Assembly (NCBI GenBank): GCA_024401945.1
Contig: JAKSKC010000029.1
Span: forward strand, 1-13,797
Reading direction: 5' to 3'
From: Bacteroidales bacterium
Lineage (GTDB): Bacteria > Bacteroidota > Bacteroidia > Bacteroidales > UBA932
DNA: 13,797 bases
Below the pieces are notes generated by a model, which did no database searches, was not told where the DNA came from, and saw only the letters and a list, made by a program, of their open reading frames with translations. The number at the start of each line of letters is the position of its first letter. Within the stretch, counting starts at the first letter, position 1. Below are positions 13,269-13,797 of this stretch, piece after piece. A program made the position numbers and the translations under genes.

Positions 13269-13797
13269 ATGTACAGACAGATAATCAAGCCGTCGCTGTT
13301 CGGATTCAAGCAGGAAACTTCCAGCAAACTCTTCACGGGTCTGGTGGCTCTGTCCTCCTACTTCCCTTTCCGTCCGTTCACAAAGGCCTTCCATAAATTC
13401 AATTCCCCCGAGCTGAAGCGGGAGCTCTTCGGACTAGATTTCCCGAATCCCATAGGACTGGCCGCCGGAATGGACAGGAACGGCGATTACATCGATGCAT
13501 TCGCAGGCTTCGGCTTCGGCTTTCTGGAAATAGGTTCCCTTTCCCCTGAGCCTAACAACGGCTATCCCAAGCCCAGAGTCTTCAGACTCACACAGGACAA
13601 GGCCATCATCAACAGGATGGGAACTCCGAACAAGGGCGTCAGATACGCTATCGAGAAGCTCAAGGCAAAGAATCCCGGCATCCTTGTTTCTGCCAGCATC
13701 GCCCCGGACAGGGACAGCCGCAAGGACGAGGAAATGATCAAGGACTACCAGGTCGCCTTCTCGCTTATGTATGACTTCGTGGACATGTTCACCGTCA
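13269..13797 (+). CDS. pyrD: PyrD-like dihydroorotate dehydrogenase (class 2 type), N-terminal part
   Basis: An open frame from ATG at 13269 runs off the window after 176 codons. The start MYRQIIKPSLFGF is typical of class 2 (quinone-dependent, membrane-associated) DHODH, followed by the family core: GLDFPNPIGLAAGMDRNGDY (FMN-binding loop), AFAGFGFGFLEIGSLSPEP and KPRVFRLTQDKAIINRMG. The enzyme oxidises dihydroorotate to orotate in pyrimidine synthesis. Two sites differ from the usual pattern. NRMGFNN reads NRMGTPN, so the orotate-contacting Asn is Pro. The 'VNIGKN' strand reads SASIAPD, so an FMN-contacting Asn is lost. The catalytic serine/cysteine and the C-terminal phosphate-binding part are beyond the end. 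It may be a true PyrD of a divergent group or a paralogue with a changed role. Confidence 0.8.
   Translation, partial: MYRQIIKPSLFGFKQETSSKLFTGLVALSSYFPFRPFTKAFHKFNSPELKRELFGLDFPNPIGLAAGMDRNGDYIDAFAGFGFGFLEIGSLSPEPNNGYPKPRVFRLTQDKAIINRMGTPNKGVRYAIEKLKAKNPGILVSASIAPDRDSRKDEEMIKDYQVAFSLMYDFVDMFTV

Noticed and set aside
1..13797. Search by eye for mobile elements, CRISPR repeats, tRNA or rRNA genes and defence genes.
   Set aside because: No transposase, integrase, tandem-spaced repeat array, tRNA-like T-arm or rRNA segment was seen; the recognised genes are mostly core functions.

Overview
The window looks like a chromosomal stretch from a member of the Bacteroidota, most likely order Bacteroidales. 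A Rikenellaceae/Alistipes-like organism would fit, but the genus is inference. The signs are: promoters of the Bacteroidota type (-7 box TAnnTTTG, in the best cases 19-20 bases after a TTTG or TTG); A-rich start regions without Shine-Dalgarno sequences; a TamL-type lipoprotein BamA relative; an XRE regulator with the conserved C-terminal 'FFDDDTF' tail; and a cysteate synthase, which in this phylum points to sulfonolipid synthesis. Coding DNA has moderate to high GC. The two larger intergenic regions (5852-6140 and 12263-12796) are strikingly AT-rich.

Layout. Positions 1-336 hold the 3' end of an alpha-amylase-type GH13 gene, whose end overlaps a convergent TrmH/SpoU-family RNA methyltransferase (314-1054, minus). 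From a short shared promoter region a TamL-like outer-membrane assembly lipoprotein runs the other way (1116-3290, plus). It meets rarA (3293-4588, minus) with stops two bases apart. Divergent from rarA are two small translationally coupled exported proteins with no recognised family (4653-5198 and 5195-5851), closed by a 12-bp hairpin. A well-formed promoter at 6011-6041 then drives a leader carrying a possible 23-codon ORF and a hairpin, followed by a tight operon: rlmD (6141-7553), a CaCA-family cation antiporter (7555-8511) and cysteate synthase (8523-9806). A 21-bp perfect hairpin (9819-9863) ends the operon and also contains the last codons of a convergent PlsB/PlsC-like acyltransferase (9839-10987, minus). 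Next come queA (11030-12262, minus), a 534-bp AT-rich gene-free region, an XRE regulator (12797-13234) and the 5' part of a PyrD-like dihydroorotate dehydrogenase (13269 to the window end).

Functionally this is mostly core genome: RNA modification (TrmH family, RlmD, QueA), envelope assembly and lipid acylation (TamL, acyltransferase), replication-fork maintenance (RarA) and pyrimidine synthesis. No mobile element, CRISPR array, tRNA or rRNA was seen. The parts most worth a second look are the cysteate synthase placed in an rlmD operon, the unexplained coupled pair of exported proteins, the structured leader before rlmD, the structure-rich region upstream of the XRE gene (repeated TTTAC-N4-GTAAA palindromes and a roughly 100-nt nested foldable element), and the PyrD-like protein that lacks two Asn residues expected in its active site.
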